Source: Ensifer adhaerens (GTDB lineage Bacteria > Pseudomonadota > Alphaproteobacteria > Rhizobiales > Rhizobiaceae). From it: DNA of 64,000 nt. Positions 47,841 to 57,642 of this stretch are shown piece by piece (position 1 is the first letter of the stretch; the number at the start of each line of letters is the position of its first letter). The stretch spans positions 1,214,795 through 1,278,794 of the forward strand of contig NZ_JABEKT010000001.1 in the NCBI RefSeq assembly GCF_013283195.1, in the 5' to 3' direction. The notes under the pieces are model-generated. The model did not search any database, was not told where the DNA came from, and saw only the letters and a program-made list of their open reading frames with translations. A program made the position numbers and the translations under genes.

Positions 47841-48881
47841 ATGGTATCGGAAGCGCCGCCGTTCTGGTGGACCAAGGCGGATTGGCGTGCCCGGGCTTTG
47901 TGGCCGTTTTCCTGGATCTATGGACGTGTTGCCGGCTTGCGCATGGATCGCGCCCGTCGCGCTTCCGTGCCGGTGCCGATCATCTGCATCGGCAACTTCA
48001 CGGTCGGCGGTGCCGGCAAGACGCCGACGGCGATCGCACTTGCGCGCGCCGTCAAGGCGAAGGGGCTGAAGCCCGGATTCCTCAGTCGCGGTTATGGCGG
48101 TTCCCTCGATGTGACGACGGTCGTCGAACCCGAGCACCACAGGGCACGCGATGTCGGCGACGAGCCACTGCTGCTGTCGCGCGAGGCGTTGACGGTCGTC
48201 TGCCGTCGCCGCGTCGATGGCGCCCGCCGGCTGGTCGCCGAGGGTGTCGACATCATCATCATGGACGATGGTTTCCAGAGCGCGCGTCTCGCCTTCGACT
48301 TTGCCCTGCTGGTCATCGATTCCCGCCGCGGCATCGGCAACGGGTACCTCGTGCCGTCGGGGCCCGTGCGGGCACCCATCTCCAACCAGCTGCGCCATGC
48401 GACGGCCCTGTTGAAGATCGGAGGCGGCGCCGAAGCCGACGCCTTGATCCGCCGTGCCGCGCGGGCAGGCAAGCAGATCTACGAAGCGGAGGTCGTGCGC
48501 CTCGACGACGGCTCGCTGAACGGCGTCAAGGTGCTGGCCTGGGCCGGCATCGCCGACCCGGAGAAATTCTATCGCACCGTGCGCGAAACCGGTGCCGTGA
48601 TCGAGGAAACCCGAAGTTTCCCCGACCATCATCATTTCTCGGAGGACGAGATATCGGACCTGCTCGACCGCGCCGCGGCACTCGGCTGCACCCTCGTGAC
48701 GACCGCCAAGGACATGGTTCGTCTTGAGCCGGGCCAGGGCCGGGCGGCGGAGCTGGCGGCAGCCAGTCGGGTGATCGAAATCGACGTGCGCTTCGACGAT
48801 CCGACGGCACCGTCAAAGATCGTCACGTCAGCGCTCTCGGCGGCGCGCGCCCGAAAGCTGCGGGAAGCGGAGCAGAAGTAA
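47841..48881 (+). CDS. lpxK: Tetraacyldisaccharide 4'-kinase
   Basis: A 346-residue membrane-associated kinase that phosphorylates the 4' position of the lipid A disaccharide. The Walker A motif is [19 protein letters not shown] near residue 55; SRGYGG, GDEPLLL and DDGFQSARL are typical LpxK blocks. The N-terminus [27 protein letters not shown] gives the membrane-anchoring segment. ATG at 47841 with GGAAAG 5 bases upstream; the open frame extends upstream to 47709 with poor ribosome sites. It belongs functionally with waaA. Confidence 0.95.
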   Translation: MVSEAPPFWWTKADWRARALWPFSWIYGRVAGLRMDRARRASVPVPIICIGNFTVGGAGKTPTAIALARAVKAKGLKPGFLSRGYGGSLDVTTVVEPEHHRARDVGDEPLLLSREALTVVCRRRVDGARRLVAEGVDIIIMDDGFQSARLAFDFALLVIDSRRGIGNGYLVPSGPVRAPISNQLRHATALLKIGGGAEADALIRRAARAGKQIYEAEVVRLDDGSLNGVKVLAWAGIADPEKFYRTVRETGAVIEETRSFPDHHHFSEDEISDLLDRAAALGCTLVTTAKDMVRLEPGQGRAAELAAASRVIEIDVRFDDPTAPSKIVTSALSAARARKLREAEQK

Positions 48882-49010
48882 GCTGGGGACAGAGGCACAA
48901 GGCAACTTCGCCTTGACCAGAGTTGCGGCAAGGTTCGATCGCCGGAGTGATACTTATGTCCCGATGGAACGTCGCCTCGCCCGCCGGGGTTTCAGAAGAA
49001 TGGACCAGGG

Positions 49011-49040
49011 GCGCTCCAGCATTGTGATGCTGGCGCTTTT
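49011..49040 (+). terminator. Rho-independent terminator after lpxK
   Basis: GCGC-CCAGCAT / ATGCTGG-CGC stem with one bulge and a 4-base loop, followed by TTTT, 130 bases after the lpxK stop and before the convergent DUF2093 gene. Confidence 0.6.
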
Positions 49041-49075
49041 GAAAGCGGGATGCTCTAGTTTTTTCCGGCGAAGTC

Positions 49076-49309
49076 TTAGCGGCGCTGGTTCGGCAGGGCG
49101 CCGGCGCGCTTCTCGGCTTCGAGCGATGCTTCCGCATCGATGTAGGGCTCCTGGCGTGCGACGCTCCAGTAGCGCAGTTCGTCGACCGGAATGGTCTTGC
49201 CGGTCATCGCGCAGATGACGTGCGAGCCGGCAAGAACGATCTGGAAGTCACCGTCGAGATAACGGATCTTCGCTTCGCGCGAGGCGCTTCCTTCAAACCG
49301 GTTCATCAT
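49076..49309 (-). CDS. DUF2093 family protein
   Basis: A 77-residue soluble protein (MNRFEGSASREAKIRYLDGDF, then VLAGSHVICAMTGKTIPVDELRYWSVARQEPYID). It fits DUF2093, a short alphaproteobacterial family of unknown function that often lies between lpxK and mutL. The two N-terminal Met codons are adjacent, so the start may be one codon later. Confidence 0.88.
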   Translation of the reverse strand: MMNRFEGSASREAKIRYLDGDFQIVLAGSHVICAMTGKTIPVDELRYWSVARQEPYIDAEASLEAEKRAGALPNQRR

Positions 49310-49402
49310 CGTCTATGCCCATTCCGTCTGCTTGGTCTGGTCTCTGATCTAGCCCGGCGTTCGGCAAAATGCCAGCGTATTTCGCCTTGCCGATCGTTCG
49401 GG

Positions 49403-51211
49403 TCAGCTCCTGCCGAACAGCCGCTCGATGTCGGAGAGCTTCAATTCGATATAGGTCGGTCGGCCGTGATTGCACTGGCCGGAGCCAGGTGTTGCTTCCA
49501 TCTGGCGCAGGAGCGCGTTCATTTCCTCGGTGCGCATCCGGCGGCCCGACCGGACCGAGCCGTGGCAGGCCATCGTTGCGGCGAGATATTCAAGACGGCT
49601 TGAAAGCCCGTTGGCCGTATCCCATTCGGCAATCTCGTCGGCGAGCTGGCGCACGAGGCCCGCGGCATCCATCTCGCCCAGCATCGCCGGCGTTTCCCTG
49701 ACTGCGATAGCACCTGGCCCGAAGCGCTCAATGCCGAGACCGAGGCGACCCAGTTCGTCTGCATGCGTCATCAGCCGGTCGCAATCGTCTTCCGAAAGAT
49801 CGACGATTTCCGGGATCAGCAACGACTGGGCGGCAACCGGCTTTGAATGAAGCGCCGTTCGCATTGTTTCGAACACGAGACGTTCGTGCGCGGCATGCTG
49901 GTCGACGATGACAAGGCCGTCCTGGGTCTGCGCGACGATGTAGTTTTCGTGAAGCTGGGCGCGCACGGCACCAAGCGGAAACGATTGCGGCGCGGGCGCG
50001 TCCGCGACGGTCCGTTGAGGTTCGGGTGAAAGTGATGCCGTGCGGGCCGACGGGGCGGAGAAGGCGGCAAAGCTCGCCTGCGGTGTCTCCGACAAGCCGC
50101 GAAGCATGGTATCGAAATGCGTCGGCCGAGAAGGAGAGGTCTCCGCGCTCCAGGGCTGCTGCGGCCGGTACTGCCCGGAGCGGAACGCTTGCATCATTCC
50201 GCTCGCGCCCGTCGTCGACGCCCGGTCGCCCTCGCGCGCCAGAGCCTGGCGGATCGCGCCGATGATCAGCCCTCGGATGAGGCCCGGATCGCGGAAGCGG
50301 ACATCTGATTTTGCCGGATGCACGTTGACGTCGACGAGCGCCGGGTCAAGCGTGATCGACAGAACCGCCACGGGATAGCGGCCATGCGGGATCGTTTCGG
50401 AATAGGCCGCGCGAATGGCAGACAGCAGTTGCTTGTCCTGGACCGGGCGCCCGTTGACGAAGACATACTGCTGCAGCGAGTTGCCGCGGTTGTAGGTCGG
50501 CACGCCTGTAAAGCCTGTCAGCTTTATGTCCTCGCGCTCGGCGTCGATCTCGATGGCGTTGTCGCGAAAGTCCTTGCCGAGCACTTGCGCCATGCGCGCG
50601 AGCCGGTCTTCGCCGGTTGCCGGAAACTCCAGCGTCGTTCGATCCGACCCGGACAGCACGAAGCGCACCTTCGGAAAGGCAATCGCCATGCGCCGCACGA
50701 CGTCAGAGATCGCCGATGCCTCGGCCTTTTCCGACTTCATGAACTTGAGCCGGGCAGGTGTCGCAAAGAACAGGTCGCGGACTTCGACGACCGTGCCGGT
50801 ATTGGCAGGCGACGGACGAACAGGATCCGTCCTGCCGCCGGCGATGGTGATGACGGCGCCCTCGGCCGCACCGGCCGTTCTGGTGGTGATCGAAAGCCGC
50901 GAGACCGACCCGATCGAGGGCAGGGCCTCGCCGCGAAAGCCGAGCGTGCGGATATCGAACAGGTTGTCATCCAGCTTCGAGGTGCAGTGCCGCTTGACGG
51001 CCAGCTCCAGATCCGCGGGCTGCATGCCGGCGCCATTGTCGGTCACGCGCAGCAGCGTCTTGCCGCCGCCGGCGGTGGCGATCTCGATCCTGGTCGCACC
51101 GGCGTCGAGCGCGTTCTCGATCAGCTCCTTGGCGGCACTGGCCGGACGTTCGATGACTTCGCCGGCGGCGATCTGATTGATGAGGGTTTCGGAGAGCTGC
51201 TTGATGGCCAT
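49403..51211 (-). CDS. mutL: DNA mismatch repair protein MutL
   Basis: A 602-residue GHKL ATPase that couples MutS mismatch recognition to strand incision. N-terminal motifs: [47 protein letters not shown]. The C-terminal region contains [13 protein letters not shown], matching the endonuclease motif DQHAxxExxxxE exactly, and [12 protein letters not shown] with GQCNHGRPT. It is therefore likely to be a nicking MutL, as expected where MutH is absent. The length is normal. Confidence 0.97.
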   Translation of the reverse strand: MAIKQLSETLINQIAAGEVIERPASAAKELIENALDAGATRIEIATAGGGKTLLRVTDNGAGMQPADLELAVKRHCTSKLDDNLFDIRTLGFRGEALPSIGSVSRLSITTRTAGAAEGAVITIAGGRTDPVRPSPANTGTVVEVRDLFFATPARLKFMKSEKAEASAISDVVRRMAIAFPKVRFVLSGSDRTTLEFPATGEDRLARMAQVLGKDFRDNAIEIDAEREDIKLTGFTGVPTYNRGNSLQQYVFVNGRPVQDKQLLSAIRAAYSETIPHGRYPVAVLSITLDPALVDVNVHPAKSDVRFRDPGLIRGLIIGAIRQALAREGDRASTTGASGMMQAFRSGQYRPQQPWSAETSPSRPTHFDTMLRGLSETPQASFAAFSAPSARTASLSPEPQRTVADAPAPQSFPLGAVRAQLHENYIVAQTQDGLVIVDQHAAHERLVFETMRTALHSKPVAAQSLLIPEIVDLSEDDCDRLMTHADELGRLGLGIERFGPGAIAVRETPAMLGEMDAAGLVRQLADEIAEWDTANGLSSRLEYLAATMACHGSVRSGRRMRTEEMNALLRQMEATPGSGQCNHGRPTYIELKLSDIERLFGRS

Positions 51212-51517
51212 CGCCTATTTTCCCGGATTCGGCGACGGAACGGAAGCGAAAATAAAGGTCTGTCCCCGTCCGCTTGCCCGGATCTCCGGGCTTTGGTTGT
51301 GCAACCACTTGGTGCACCCAAAAATGAGGTGAGGATTTAATTGCCCCTTAATATTCTGCTGCGATTTTCCACAACAACCTGAATGATCACGGGTTTTGTC
51401 TTCGAAGCACTGCGGCGTTGCTGGACGTCGTGTCACCCCGCTCGAAGGCCTGCCTTCCCAGGCAATCCCAGCATGTCCCGAACTGAAACCGCCGCAGGGG
51501 CGAGTGAGGACAGCGCA
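51212..51517. other. Divergent intergenic region between mutL and the PAS-receiver gene
   Basis: About 300 bases. An in-frame upstream extension of the downstream gene (from 51383) lacks protein-like character. The AT-rich stretch around 51330-51365 probably holds promoters; nothing else is recognised. Confidence 0.35.
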
Positions 51518-53242
51518 ATGAACGATGGGGCGCCGAACGGCGCGGACATCAACAGGATCATTCTCGAGTCGAGCTGCGATGCGCTCGGCTTTGCGATGCT
51601 TGTCTGCGGTCGGGACGACACCATCCTTTTTGCCAGCCGCACGATGCTGCAGTATTTTCCCGTTCCATCCGAGATGCTGCTGCCGGGAACGCGACTGCGC
51701 GATTTCCTCGGCGCCGTTTACGACACCGGCGTTCGCCCCGGCACCGTTCCGGAAAACAGCCGTCGCCGGACGAACCGCGAGGATTGGATTGCCGAGCATA
51801 TGGCGCTGCATTGGCGCGAGCGCTACGAGAATGTCGAGAGGGCCGGTCGCACGCGCTGGGTATCGATGCGCAAGCGGCGTCTCTCCAGCGGTATCGGCAT
51901 CCTGTCGATTACCGACGTCTCCGATCAGAAGAAGCGCGACGAGCAGCTGCAGACCGATCTCGAAAGGGTCGAGCTGACGGAAGAAATCCTCGACGCTCAG
52001 CCCAATCCGATCTGCGTCAAGGATCGCAACCTTAACTATATCGCCGTCAACAAGGCGTTCTGCCTGATCCACGATCTTTCACAGGACGCGATCCTCGGGC
52101 GTTCGGCCTGGGATCTGGTTGAAAGCGATCTTGCCGAACGGTTCGAGCAGTCCGATCGGCACGTGCTTGAAACCGGCAAGCCGCATTCCGAAGCGGAGCA
52201 TATCGTGCGCGCCGATGGCAGCGATCTCTGGGTTCTCACCCGCAAGTATCGCGTCGGCATGCCCGGCCGTCATTTCGTCGTCACCTGCATGAACGACGTG
52301 ACCGATATCGCCGGCTGGTACAATGGTTCGGAGGACGGCTCCGTTGCCGCGGGCGGTCTCCAGATCAGCGACTACAGCATTTTCGCGCCCGCTCAGAATT
52401 TCTACGATCCCTTTCGCGCGCTGAACGTGCAGCAGCTGGTGGAGGCGGGCTCGATGATCGAGACGCTTCCCGCGCGGGGCTTGCGTGTTCTGCTTGCGAC
52501 GGCCGATCGGCTGACGGAAGATCGCCTGGTGACGCGCCTGCGCGGCTCTGGCCTGGAAGCGTGCGCTGTGCGCAATCTCGACGAATTGACCGCCTTCGGC
52601 ATGGCGTCCGAGAGCGCCGGCCTGAAGCTCGACGTTCTGCTTCTCGACGGTGCTTTTCCAGATGGTCAGCATGTGCCCACCGCCTGGCGCAACTGCCCCG
52701 TACTTGCGATCGAAGCCGATCAGGACGCTGCCGCAGTGCTGGCCGAAGTGTTCCGCGTTTGCGCCGAGCGCCCGCAAGCTTCGCCGCTGTTGCAGCCGGA
52801 CTGGTCGCTGTCGTTTGAGGACGAGGGCGCCGCGACCGTGCCTGTGTCGCAGGTCGATGTCCTCGTTGCCGAGGACAACCAGATCAATCAGTTCGTCTTC
52901 ACCCAGATCCTTGAAGGCCTGGGGGTCTCGCACCGCATCGCCGCCAATGGGCGTGAGGCGGTCGAACTCTGGCACGAGCTGCAACCGTCGCTGATCCTCA
53001 TGGATGTGTCCATGCCTGTCATGAACGGTTTCGATGCGGCGGTGGCCATTCGCGCCGCTGAAAAGACCAAGGGACAGAAGACCCCGATCATCGCGGTGAC
53101 CGCGCAGGCCCTCGATATCGACCTGCAGCAATGCAAGGCATCGGGCATGGACGATCACATCATGAAGCCGGTCAGCCCGGATATGATCGAGGCGGTGTTG
53201 CGAAAATTCATGCCGGTAAAGGCCATGCGAACGACAGGTTGA
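51518..53242 (+). CDS. PAS-PAS-receiver protein lacking a histidine kinase core
   Basis: A 574-residue signalling protein. Two PAS-type domains lie at about 15-135 and 150-275 (the second with ILDAQPNPICVKDRNLNYIAVNKAFCLIHD). A segment at about 325-435 resembles a degenerate receiver (LRVLLATADRLTEDRLVTRL, DVLLLDGAFPDG). A canonical receiver domain follows at about 445-568: VLVAEDNQINQFVFTQIL, the phospho-acceptor LMDVSMPVMNGFD, VTA and KPVS. No HisKA, HATPase or HPt motif is present. ATG at 51518 has GAGG 8 bases upstream; ATG at 51473 and 51383 are longer alternatives. It lies just before a GGDEF/EAL gene in the same orientation. Confidence 0.87.
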   Translation: MNDGAPNGADINRIILESSCDALGFAMLVCGRDDTILFASRTMLQYFPVPSEMLLPGTRLRDFLGAVYDTGVRPGTVPENSRRRTNREDWIAEHMALHWRERYENVERAGRTRWVSMRKRRLSSGIGILSITDVSDQKKRDEQLQTDLERVELTEEILDAQPNPICVKDRNLNYIAVNKAFCLIHDLSQDAILGRSAWDLVESDLAERFEQSDRHVLETGKPHSEAEHIVRADGSDLWVLTRKYRVGMPGRHFVVTCMNDVTDIAGWYNGSEDGSVAAGGLQISDYSIFAPAQNFYDPFRALNVQQLVEAGSMIETLPARGLRVLLATADRLTEDRLVTRLRGSGLEACAVRNLDELTAFGMASESAGLKLDVLLLDGAFPDGQHVPTAWRNCPVLAIEADQDAAAVLAEVFRVCAERPQASPLLQPDWSLSFEDEGAATVPVSQVDVLVAEDNQINQFVFTQILEGLGVSHRIAANGREAVELWHELQPSLILMDVSMPVMNGFDAAVAIRAAEKTKGQKTPIIAVTAQALDIDLQQCKASGMDDHIMKPVSPDMIEAVLRKFMPVKAMRTTG

Positions 53243-53507
53243 GCGAAAATCGTGTCAACTCGCTAGAATTGGGGATGTCGATGGCAGATGTTGGAGCAAG
53301 GCGATATCGGATTGTTAACTCCCGATTGCGATCTTCTGCACCGAATTGCCCGAAAGCGTAGAGCCCCACCGTAATGCATCGCAGCCCCTCAGCCGTCCAA
53401 GCCCATACCCTGCCGGAGGCGCATTTCCGCTCCGCAGGTCTGAGCGTGGCGTCGGCTAAAGTGTTCGGTCGCTCGCCTCGCTCGCTTTCTGTTCGGGTGG
53501 CCGGCAA

Positions 53508-54857
53508 ATGATGTCAGGCGAAACCCCTTATCATCGTGTCGGCAAGGAGCCACCGGCTGTCGCAAGCTCGGTCGATCCGTTGACGGGGCTTGGAAATGCG
53601 CGCCAACTCCGCAAGACCGTTTGCGACCTGGCTGAAGAGCGCGCCAGCGATCCTGCTCCCTTTACGATCGGCCTTGCCAATATCGACGGCTTCAAGCCGA
53701 TCAACGACCTGTTCGGCCCGCGAGCCGGAGACGAGATCCTCTGCCAGGTTGCGCACCGGTTGCAAGCCTGCGCGCCGGAAGGCGCCACGATCATCCGCTC
53801 GGAGAGCGACGAGTTCGCCTTCGTCCTGCCGCTCGTCTTCGAGCGCAAGGGAGCCGAGAAAGTCGGCCAGATGCTGAAGGAGGTGCTTTCGGCACCGTTC
53901 GATCTCGGCGATCGCAACGTTCGCCTCTCGGCCTCGTTCGGCTTTGCTGTTTATCCCTTTGCCGGCGAAGTCTTCGAAGATCTGCTGAAGAGCGCGGACA
54001 CGGCCCTCTATCGTTCCAAGCGCCGCGGTCGCGGCCAGATCACCGTCTATTCCCAGGAAATCGCCCAGGAAATGAAGCGGGCGACGCAGCTCGAGCAGGC
54101 TCTGCGCAATGCCATCATCGCCAACGAGGTCGATGTGCATTTCCAGCCGATCGTCGACCTGCGCAACGACGCAGTCGTTGGCTTCGAAGCCTTGGCCCGG
54201 TGGTGCGACGCCGATCTCGGCTATGTGTCGCCAGCCGTGTTCGTGCCCTTGGCGGAGGAGCGCGGCTTCATCGAATCGCTGGCCGAGACATTGTTGCGCA
54301 AGGCGGCCCACGCGGCACTCTCCTGGCCGAAGGAGCTGTTCCTGTCGTTCAACCTGTCGTCGGCGCAATTGATGGATCCGGCGACCAGCTCGCGGCTTTT
54401 GACGATCATCAACCAGATCGGCCTCGACCCGCGACGGCTGGAACTGGAGATCACCGAAACCGCCGTTATGGCCGACGCGGAAATCGCCCAGAAGATCGTG
54501 ACCGAGCTGCGGGCGGCGGGCGTTCGCGTCTCCCTCGACGACTTCGGCACGGGACAGTCGAGCCTTGGGCGCCTTCGTGATTTCTCGTTCGACAAGGTCA
54601 AGATCGACCGGGCCTTCGTGTCGCGGATCTCGGTCGATCGGGCGTCCGAGCATATCATCAAGGCGATTGTTTCGATGTGCGAAGGTCTGGAGCTTCAGGT
54701 CGTCGCCGAAGGTATCGAGGATTTTTCCGAAGCCTTGAAACTGAAGGCGCTCGGCTGCGGCATGGGCCAGGGCTATTTCTACGGCAAGCCGGCCGATGCC
54801 GTTGCCACCATGCGCTACCTCTCGGACCGCTATCGCGGCGTCGCAGCCCAGCTTTAG
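53508..54857 (+). CDS. GGDEF (degenerate)-EAL cyclic-di-GMP phosphodiesterase
   Basis: A 449-residue soluble protein. The N-terminal GGDEF domain (about 22-180) has SESDEF in place of GGDEF (IIRSESDEFAFVLP), so it should not make c-di-GMP but may bind GTP. The EAL domain (about 195-445) keeps VGFEALARW, EITETAVMAD, SLDDFGTGQSSL, FDKVKIDRAFV and VAEGIED, the residues needed for metal binding and catalysis. It is therefore a predicted phosphodiesterase. It sits 265 bases after the PAS-receiver gene and could be controlled with it. The gap between has no other feature I recognise. Confidence 0.9.
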   Translation: MMSGETPYHRVGKEPPAVASSVDPLTGLGNARQLRKTVCDLAEERASDPAPFTIGLANIDGFKPINDLFGPRAGDEILCQVAHRLQACAPEGATIIRSESDEFAFVLPLVFERKGAEKVGQMLKEVLSAPFDLGDRNVRLSASFGFAVYPFAGEVFEDLLKSADTALYRSKRRGRGQITVYSQEIAQEMKRATQLEQALRNAIIANEVDVHFQPIVDLRNDAVVGFEALARWCDADLGYVSPAVFVPLAEERGFIESLAETLLRKAAHAALSWPKELFLSFNLSSAQLMDPATSSRLLTIINQIGLDPRRLELEITETAVMADAEIAQKIVTELRAAGVRVSLDDFGTGQSSLGRLRDFSFDKVKIDRAFVSRISVDRASEHIIKAIVSMCEGLELQVVAEGIEDFSEALKLKALGCGMGQGYFYGKPADAVATMRYLSDRYRGVAAQL

Positions 54858-54977
54858 GTACTGCTCGGGGCATTTCCGGGAAAAGCGTGAAGCGGCTCCT
54901 GCCAGGGAATGCTTGAATACAGAGAGATAGAGCGCTTCTGCGGCACCACCCAAAGCGGAAACGACGTCATGTCGGAT

Positions 54978-55910
54978 TCAGTTCTTGGCGCTCTCCACCA
55001 GGTTTCGTGTGCCTTCCGCCAGCAGCCAATCCCTCACGCGTCGCGCCTGGTTATTGAGCTCGCGCGAGCGCGGCCAGACGACGTAGAACGCCAGTCCGGT
55101 CTTCAGCACGTGATTGCCAACCGGCACAAGGGCGCCGGAGCGCACCTGCGGATCGGTCAGATGTTCCCAGCCGAGCGCCACGCCTTCGCCCGATAGCACC
55201 GCCTGGATCACCAGGACATAGTCGTTGATCGCAAGCCGTCGCGCCTGTGGCGGATAGGCGAGGCCGGCGCTGGCAAACCATTCGGTCCAGTCGCAGGCGC
55301 GGCGCACCGGTTCTTCCAGGTGAATGAGGTTGTGGCGCAGCAGATCGGCCGGCGTGGCGGGCAGCCCATGCTGCTCGATATAGGCAGGCGTCGCCACCGC
55401 GTTGACGACCTCGTCGGCCAGAAGGGCTGCATGATAGCGCGGCCAGTGGCTGGGATCGCCGCCGCGTATGCCGAGCGGGATCGGCTCCTCATCGAGGTCG
55501 AGATCGCGCACGCTCGTCTGGATCCGCAAGTCGATCTCCGGCAGATCCTCGCGCATGCGGTTGAGCCGCGGCAGCATCCACATCGAGGCAAAGGCGGTCG
55601 AGGCCGCAAGCGTCACATTGGTCTCGCGCCCCTTGGAGCGGATGTCTTCTGCGGATTTCTGTATACGAGACAGGCCGACGGACACGTCGGCATGGAATTT
55701 CTCTCCCGCCTCGGTCAACTCGACGGCACGGTGCACGCGGTGGAAGAGCGGCACGCCCAGCTGTTCCTCCAGTCCGCGGATGGCGTAGGAGACGGCGGCC
55801 TGGGTCATGCCGAGCTCGTTGGCGGCACGGGTGAAGTTCTGGTGGCGGCCGGCGGCCTCGAACACGATGAGGCTTGCTGCCGACGGAAGCAGGCGGCGTA
55901 GATTTTCCAT
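54978..55910 (-). CDS. LysR-family regulator (GcvA type) divergent from the methyltransferase operon
   Basis: A 310-residue LysR protein of the GcvA/AmpR branch. Winged helix: SLIVFEAAGRHQNFTRAANELGMTQAAVSYAIRGLEEQLGVPLFHR. The effector domain spans about 92-300 (ETNVTLAASTAFASMWMLPRLNRM). It is back to back with the MttB-like gene, 90 bases apart, and most likely controls it in response to a pathway substrate; this is inferred from position. It converges with the GGDEF-EAL gene on its other side. Confidence 0.92.
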   Translation of the reverse strand: MENLRRLLPSAASLIVFEAAGRHQNFTRAANELGMTQAAVSYAIRGLEEQLGVPLFHRVHRAVELTEAGEKFHADVSVGLSRIQKSAEDIRSKGRETNVTLAASTAFASMWMLPRLNRMREDLPEIDLRIQTSVRDLDLDEEPIPLGIRGGDPSHWPRYHAALLADEVVNAVATPAYIEQHGLPATPADLLRHNLIHLEEPVRRACDWTEWFASAGLAYPPQARRLAINDYVLVIQAVLSGEGVALGWEHLTDPQVRSGALVPVGNHVLKTGLAFYVVWPRSRELNNQARRVRDWLLAEGTRNLVESAKN

Positions 55911-55944
55911 AACTCAGGCTTATCGCATGGCTCAATTTTTTCCA

Positions 55945-55956
55945 GCGTTACAACGC
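55945..55956. promoter_or_regulatory. Palindrome between the LysR gene and the MttB-like gene
   Basis: GCGTT-AC-AACGC, a perfect 5-bp inverted repeat flanked by T/A-rich runs, lies midway between the divergent genes. It is a candidate LysR-binding site. Confidence 0.45.
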
Positions 55957-55971
55957 AATTTTTCGCCAATA

Positions 55972-55990
55972 CCATCATCTCAAATGATGG
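55972..55990 (+). promoter_or_regulatory. Hairpin overlapping the ribosome site of the MttB-like gene
   Basis: CCATCAT-CTCAA-ATGATGG is a perfect 7-bp inverted repeat whose right arm runs into the GGGAG ribosome site, 10 bases before the ATG at 56001. It could be a second operator half or an mRNA structure limiting translation. Confidence 0.4.
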
Positions 55991-56000
55991 GAGAACGGCA

Positions 56001-57551
56001 ATGGAAATGGCAGCTGTGGCAGCGGGTGAAGCGCCGAGACGGACGCGAGGGTCAAGGCCGCAGCGCGGTGGTGTCGGTGCCAAGGGCCTTGGCGTGCCCT
56101 ATATCATGCGCAACATTCCGACCTACGATATCCTGAGCGAGGAAAACCTGCTGCGAATCGAGGCGATTGCCGATCGCATCCTCGCCGAAGTCGGCATCGA
56201 GTTTCGCGACGATCCCGCGGTCCTCGATCACTGGAAACGCGCCGGCGCCAAACTCGATGGCCTCCGGGTGACGTTCGAACCGGGCATGCTGAAGGAGATC
56301 GTTCGCTCTGCACCGCGCCAGTTCACCCAGCATGCCCGCAATCCCGCCCGCAGCGTCGAGATCGGCGGCAACAACGTCGTGTTCTCGCCGGCCTATGGCT
56401 CGCCGTTCGTCACGGATCTCGACAACGGCCGGCGCTACGGCACGATCGAAGACTTTCGCAACCTGATCAAGCTGGCGCAGTCGAGCCCGTGGCTGCACCA
56501 TTCGGGCGGTACGATCTGCGAACCGGTCGATGTGCCGGTAAACAAACGCCACCTGGACATGGTCTACAGCCACATCAAATACTCCGACCGGGCCTTCATG
56601 GGCTCGATCACCGCGGAGGATCGCGCCGAAGACTCGATCGACATGGCGCGCATTCTCTTCGGTCGCGATTTCGTCGATGCCAATTGCGTCATCCTTGGCA
56701 ACGTCAACGTCAATTCGCCGCTCGTCTGGGACGGCACGATGACGAAGTCGTTGCGCGCCTATGCCCGGGCAAACCAGGCGGCAGTCATCGTGCCCTTCAT
56801 CCTCGGCGGCGCCATGGGGCCGGTCACCAACGCCGGAGCGATTGCGCAGTCCTATGCCGAGACGCTAGCCGGCTGCGCCTTGACCCAATTGGAGCGCAAG
56901 GGCGCGCCTGTCATCTTCGGCAACTTCCTGTCCTCCATGTCGCTTCGCTCAGGCTCGCCGACCTTTGGGACGCCGGAGCCGGCGATCGGCAGCATGGTCA
57001 TCGGCCAGTTGGCACGCCGTCTCGGCCTGCCGCTACGCTGTGCCGGTAATTTTTCCAATTCCAAGCTGCCGGACGCCCAGGCGATGCAGGAAGGCGTCAT
57101 GTCGATGCTGTCGGCGGTTCATTGCGGCGCAAACTTCATCCTGCACTCGGCCGGCTTCGTCGACGGGCTGCTGGCGATGTCTTACGAGAAATTTGTCATG
57201 GACACGGACTTCTGCGGCGCGCTGCATTCCTATCTCGCCGGCGTCGTCGTCGACGACAACACGCTCGCCATGGACGCCTTCCTTCAGGTCGGGCCCGGCA
57301 GCCATTTCCTCGGCTGCGACCACACCATGCGCAACTACCAGACGGCCTTCTGGGATTCAGGCCTGTCTGACAACGAGCCGTTCGAGAAATGGACGGAGGA
57401 GGGCGGCACTGACATGGCGACGCGTGCCAACCGCAGCTGGAAGAAGACGCTCGCCGAATACGAAGCGCCGCCGCTGGACGTGGCAATTGATGACGCTTTG
57501 GCCGACTATGTCACTCGCCGCAAGAACGACATGGCGGACGCCTGGTACTAA
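56001..57551 (+). CDS. MttB-superfamily methyltransferase (non-pyrrolysine)
   Basis: A 516-residue corrinoid-dependent-type methyltransferase homologous to trimethylamine methyltransferase MttB. The frame contains no in-frame TAG, so it is the pyrrolysine-free branch whose known members act on quaternary amines such as glycine betaine, proline betaine or carnitine (family knowledge). Supporting blocks: LRIEAIADRILAEVGIEF, VVFSPAYGSPFVTD, GGAMGPVTNAGAIAQSYAETLAG, HSAGFVDGLLAMSYEKFVMDTDFCG. An Ala/Arg-rich N-terminal 30 residues look like a linker. The corrinoid protein and reactivator usually needed are not in the window. It lies 91 bases upstream of a TMADH-like flavoenzyme gene and is probably co-transcribed with it. 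Confidence 0.92.
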   Translation: MEMAAVAAGEAPRRTRGSRPQRGGVGAKGLGVPYIMRNIPTYDILSEENLLRIEAIADRILAEVGIEFRDDPAVLDHWKRAGAKLDGLRVTFEPGMLKEIVRSAPRQFTQHARNPARSVEIGGNNVVFSPAYGSPFVTDLDNGRRYGTIEDFRNLIKLAQSSPWLHHSGGTICEPVDVPVNKRHLDMVYSHIKYSDRAFMGSITAEDRAEDSIDMARILFGRDFVDANCVILGNVNVNSPLVWDGTMTKSLRAYARANQAAVIVPFILGGAMGPVTNAGAIAQSYAETLAGCALTQLERKGAPVIFGNFLSSMSLRSGSPTFGTPEPAIGSMVIGQLARRLGLPLRCAGNFSNSKLPDAQAMQEGVMSMLSAVHCGANFILHSAGFVDGLLAMSYEKFVMDTDFCGALHSYLAGVVVDDNTLAMDAFLQVGPGSHFLGCDHTMRNYQTAFWDSGLSDNEPFEKWTEEGGTDMATRANRSWKKTLAEYEAPPLDVAIDDALADYVTRRKNDMADAWY

Positions 57552-57642
57552 GCTGCCGTGAGCTTGCCGGAATACAAAGAACAAGAATGATGCAGTGTCC
57601 CCGGTCCGCCTCAGCGGACAGGCGGCGCTCAAGGGAACAGAA

